Positions 62,168 to 64,000 of a stretch of 64,000 bases of DNA are shown here, piece by piece; position 1 is the first letter of the stretch, and each line of letters starts with the position of its first letter. Location of the stretch: NCBI RefSeq assembly GCF_014648655.1, contig NZ_BMRN01000028.1, positions 36,959 through 100,958 on the forward strand, in the 5' to 3' direction. Both the position numbers and the translations under genes were made by a program. Origin of the DNA: Streptomyces atratus (GTDB lineage Bacteria; Actinomycetota; Actinomycetes; Streptomycetales; Streptomycetaceae). The notes below the pieces were generated by a model. It saw only the letters and a list, made by a program, of their open reading frames with translations. It did no database searches and was not told where the DNA came from.

Positions 62168-63129
62168 GCCACACCCGCAGCCCGGACTCGCGTACCCTGC
62201 CGATGCCCGACCTCCGAGGCTCTTTCCCCGGTCCCTTCGCCACCAGCCCGTATGCCGACGCCATCGAGGAGCAGACCGCCCACTGGCTCCGGACCTTCCC
62301 CTTGATCGGTTCACCCGGCGAGGCGAAGGCCCTCTGCAACATCACGGCCCATGGGGTGGCTCGTGTCCTGCCCACGGCGGACCGGGACGGCGTGTTCCTC
62401 TGCGCCGATCTCTTTCTGTGGCTCACCGCGTTCGACGACGTACACGGCGAGTACGAAGGAGGCCGTGACACCGCCCGTCTGGTCCGCCGCATCAGTCACT
62501 GTGTCCATCTGCTGGCCGGCCACGACGAGCCGGCGGCCGATGACGACGCCTACATCGCCGCCCTGCGGGACCTCCTGCACCGGTTCCGGGAACGGGCCAC
62601 GCCCACGCAGTACCTGCGGCTCACCGCACACCTGCGGGACAATCTCTTCGGCATCCTCTGGGAAGCCCATCACCTCGACAGGCCCGACCAGGTCACCCTG
62701 AGCGACTATTGCGCGATGCGCCCCCACACAGTCTTCGTCCGGACCGTCATGGCGACCGCGGAAGTCGCGCTCAGGTACGAACTCACCGAGGATCAGCGAG
62801 CCTCAACAGCGGTGCGGGAACTGGAGAAGGCCGTTGCCGACCTTGCCGGGTGGATCAACGACCTTGCCTCGTACGCGAAGGAGACAGAACGCGGTGGCCC
62901 GACTCCTCCGAGCCTGCCAACACTGCTGATCCGACATCGTGAGTGCGACCTCGAAGAGGCGTTCCGCCTGGCCTCCCGCATGTGTGAAGACCAAGCCCTC
63001 ACCGCACGCCTTCGAATCACCGAACTCACCGTCAACAGCAAGAACTCACTCGCGGATCACGCTCGCGCCATGGAAGGCATCGCAGCCTCCTACGTGTGGC
63101 ACATAGGGCACGCCCGCTACGGGGCTTGA
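62164..63129 (+). CDS. Class I terpene synthase
   Basis: The 321-residue protein has the Asp-rich motif FDDVHGE (Asp91, Asp92) and the NSE triad NDLASYAKE (from Asn232), the two Mg-binding sites of class I terpene synthases. The C terminus ends in HARYGA, like the RY pair that senses diphosphate. It ionises the bicyclic diphosphate from the class II enzyme and forms the final labdane-type olefin or alcohol. Length is typical. It overlaps the P450 gene by four bases. A hairpin follows the stop. Confidence 0.9.
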   Translation: MSHTRSPDSRTLPMPDLRGSFPGPFATSPYADAIEEQTAHWLRTFPLIGSPGEAKALCNITAHGVARVLPTADRDGVFLCADLFLWLTAFDDVHGEYEGGRDTARLVRRISHCVHLLAGHDEPAADDDAYIAALRDLLHRFRERATPTQYLRLTAHLRDNLFGILWEAHHLDRPDQVTLSDYCAMRPHTVFVRTVMATAEVALRYELTEDQRASTAVRELEKAVADLAGWINDLASYAKETERGGPTPPSLPTLLIRHRECDLEEAFRLASRMCEDQALTARLRITELTVNSKNSLADHARAMEGIAASYVWHIGHARYGA

Positions 63130-63164
63130 CCCAAGGCCCGTCCCCCTCTCTGTCAGCCTTGGGT
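63129..63164 (+). terminator. Hairpin after the terpene synthase
   Basis: ACCCAAGGC and GCCTTGGGT are a perfect nine-base inverted repeat with an 18-base loop, beginning at the stop codon itself. It would end the four-gene terpene transcript before the IS3 element. Confidence 0.55.
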
Positions 63165-63221
63165 GAGACGTCCCGTTCTGCGGGGTTGGCCTGAGAGGGC
63201 ACGACAGGAGAACCGTCCCTT

Positions 63222-63605
63222 ATGCCCAGCACAGAGCCCGTCGGGTCCGACCCGGCGCCGAGGCCGAAGCGCCGCACTTTCACTTCGGAGTACAAACTGC
63301 GGATCGTCGCCGAGTACGACTCCGCGCCCATGAACGAGAAGGGTGCGGTCCTGCGCCGGGAGCGGCTCTACCACTCGCATGTCAAGGAATAGCGGGCCGC
63401 CCGGGACGCCGGGGCCCTGGAAAACCTGGTCGACCGCCGGACCAGCCCGGCCCGTGCGAAGAAGTCCGCCGCGGAAGTGGAGAACGAAAAGCTGCGGCAG
63501 CAGGTGGAGCGGTTGCAGAGGGACCTGGCAGGGAACAAGGCCGCACTCGAGGTGATGGGAAAAGCTTCCGCGCTCTTGGAAATGATCTCCGAGAGCGCGG
63601 ACTGA
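63222..63605 (+). pseudogene. IS3-family transposase orfA with amber codon
   Basis: From ATG 63222 the frame encodes PKRRTFTSEYKLRIVAEYDS (HTH of IS3 orfA). A TAG at 63390-63392 interrupts SHVKE-RAARDAG where family members have Trp (TGG to TAG). Reading through, a leucine-zipper-like end AEVENEKLRQQVERLQRDLA and ALLEMISESAD follows to a TGA at 63605. A possible -1 slip site AAAAG is at 63560. Apart from the stop the gene is full length. Confidence 0.75.
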
Positions 63606-63625
63606 AGCCTGCCGCCGGCCCTGTC

Positions 63626-64000
63626 GTGGACGAGGCGTTCACCGGCGTCGAGGCTCAGCTGGGCATCATGGCCGCCTGCCGGCTGACCGGCCGCTCCCGC
63701 GCCACGCACTACCGTCGGCTCCGGCCCCCGCCACCCCGCAGAGCACGTGCCCCGCAGGTGCAGCCATCGGCCCTGACGGCCGAAGAGCGGGCTGCGGTAC
63801 TCCAGTTGATGAACGGTGACGAGTACGCCGAGCCGGCGCCCGCGCAGATCTGGGCCCGCGAGCTGGATGCCGGGCGCTATCACTGCTCCGTCTCGACGAT
63901 GTACCGGATCCTGCGCGAGCAGGATCAGTCCGGTGAGCGCCGACGGCAGGCCACCCATGCCGACAAGACGGTGCCCGAACTGGTCGCCACCGGGCCCTCG
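63626..64000 (+). CDS. IS3-family transposase orfB, 5' part
   Basis: In the -1 frame relative to orfA the sequence is open from the AAAAG slip site through to the window end. It reads DEAFTGVEAQLGIMAACRLT, then GRSRATHYRRLRPPP and AQIWARELDAGRYHCSVSTM, which is the N-terminal part of IS3 orfB ahead of the rve catalytic domain. It is normally made as an orfAB fusion by frameshifting. The catalytic DDE residues lie outside the window. The GTG at 63626 is a nominal start only. Confidence 0.75.
   Translation, partial: MDEAFTGVEAQLGIMAACRLTGRSRATHYRRLRPPPPRRARAPQVQPSALTAEERAAVLQLMNGDEYAEPAPAQIWARELDAGRYHCSVSTMYRILREQDQSGERRRQATHADKTVPELVATGPS

Noticed and set aside
1..64000. tRNA, rRNA or CRISPR arrays
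   Set aside because: No cloverleaf-like or rRNA-like conserved sequence and no regularly spaced repeats were recognised by eye on either strand.

Overview
The window looks like a Streptomyces chromosome segment. Base composition is very GC-rich, codon third positions are strongly G/C, GTG starts are frequent, and actinomycete-specific families are present (a conservon, a DGPF/ECF42 sigma pair, LGFP repeats, DUF5996, DUF2243/CtaG). It carries many insertion-sequence remnants and broken genes between intact operons, as expected of an accessory chromosome arm. All assignments come from reading translations and motifs; no database search was run.

Region by region. 1-2.1 kb: the 5' end of an ftsH gene (minus), a truncated P-type ATPase and a YbhN-like membrane protein. 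2.6-8 kb: a catabolic unit of amidase and APC permease (overlapping, minus), a divergent TetR regulator with a palindromic operator in the shared promoter, and a hydroxyproline epimerase/proline racemase. 8-13.1 kb: decaying genes, a second TetR, a GNAT acetyltransferase, two adjoining IS5-type transposase remnants, a SnoaL-like protein and another frameshifted gene. 13.2-18.3 kb: a GH1 beta-glucosidase and MFS sugar transporter behind a palindromic operator, then a secreted hydrolase with a discoidin-type domain. 18.6-27.5 kb: two divergent operons, one of small membrane/hypothetical proteins (minus) and one of two uncharacterised proteins plus a TPR-CHAT caspase-like protease (plus).

27.7-40.9 kb is a patchwork: a TetR fragment, DUF2243-CtaG copper/oxidase-assembly pair, DUF5996, VOC and transposase remnants, a SnoaL-like protein, a frameshifted secreted LGFP-repeat protein, a second amidase, and a DGPF protein translationally coupled to an ECF42-type sigma factor. 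41.0-52.2 kb is a compact single-strand biosynthetic cluster: two paralogous ATP-grasp ligases (the second frameshifted twice), a stand-alone adenylation-carrier-thioesterase enzyme, an extended SDR, a fused acyltransferase-like/aminotransferase protein, a cupin and a carbamoyltransferase. A perfect TGTGA-N6-TCACA Crp-type site lies upstream of the first gene. I do not recognise the product.

53.8-63.1 kb holds a conservon (cvnA-D) with a CYP157-like P450 lacking the EXXR motif, then a four-gene labdane-type diterpenoid cluster: prenyl diphosphate synthase, class II cyclase (DXDD), P450 and class I terpene synthase. A strong hairpin separates the two units. The window ends inside an IS3-family element whose orfA has an in-frame amber codon.

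The most promising places to look for something new are the 41-52 kb cluster, the CHAT protease operon at 21.9-27.5 kb, and the conservon-diterpene junction.
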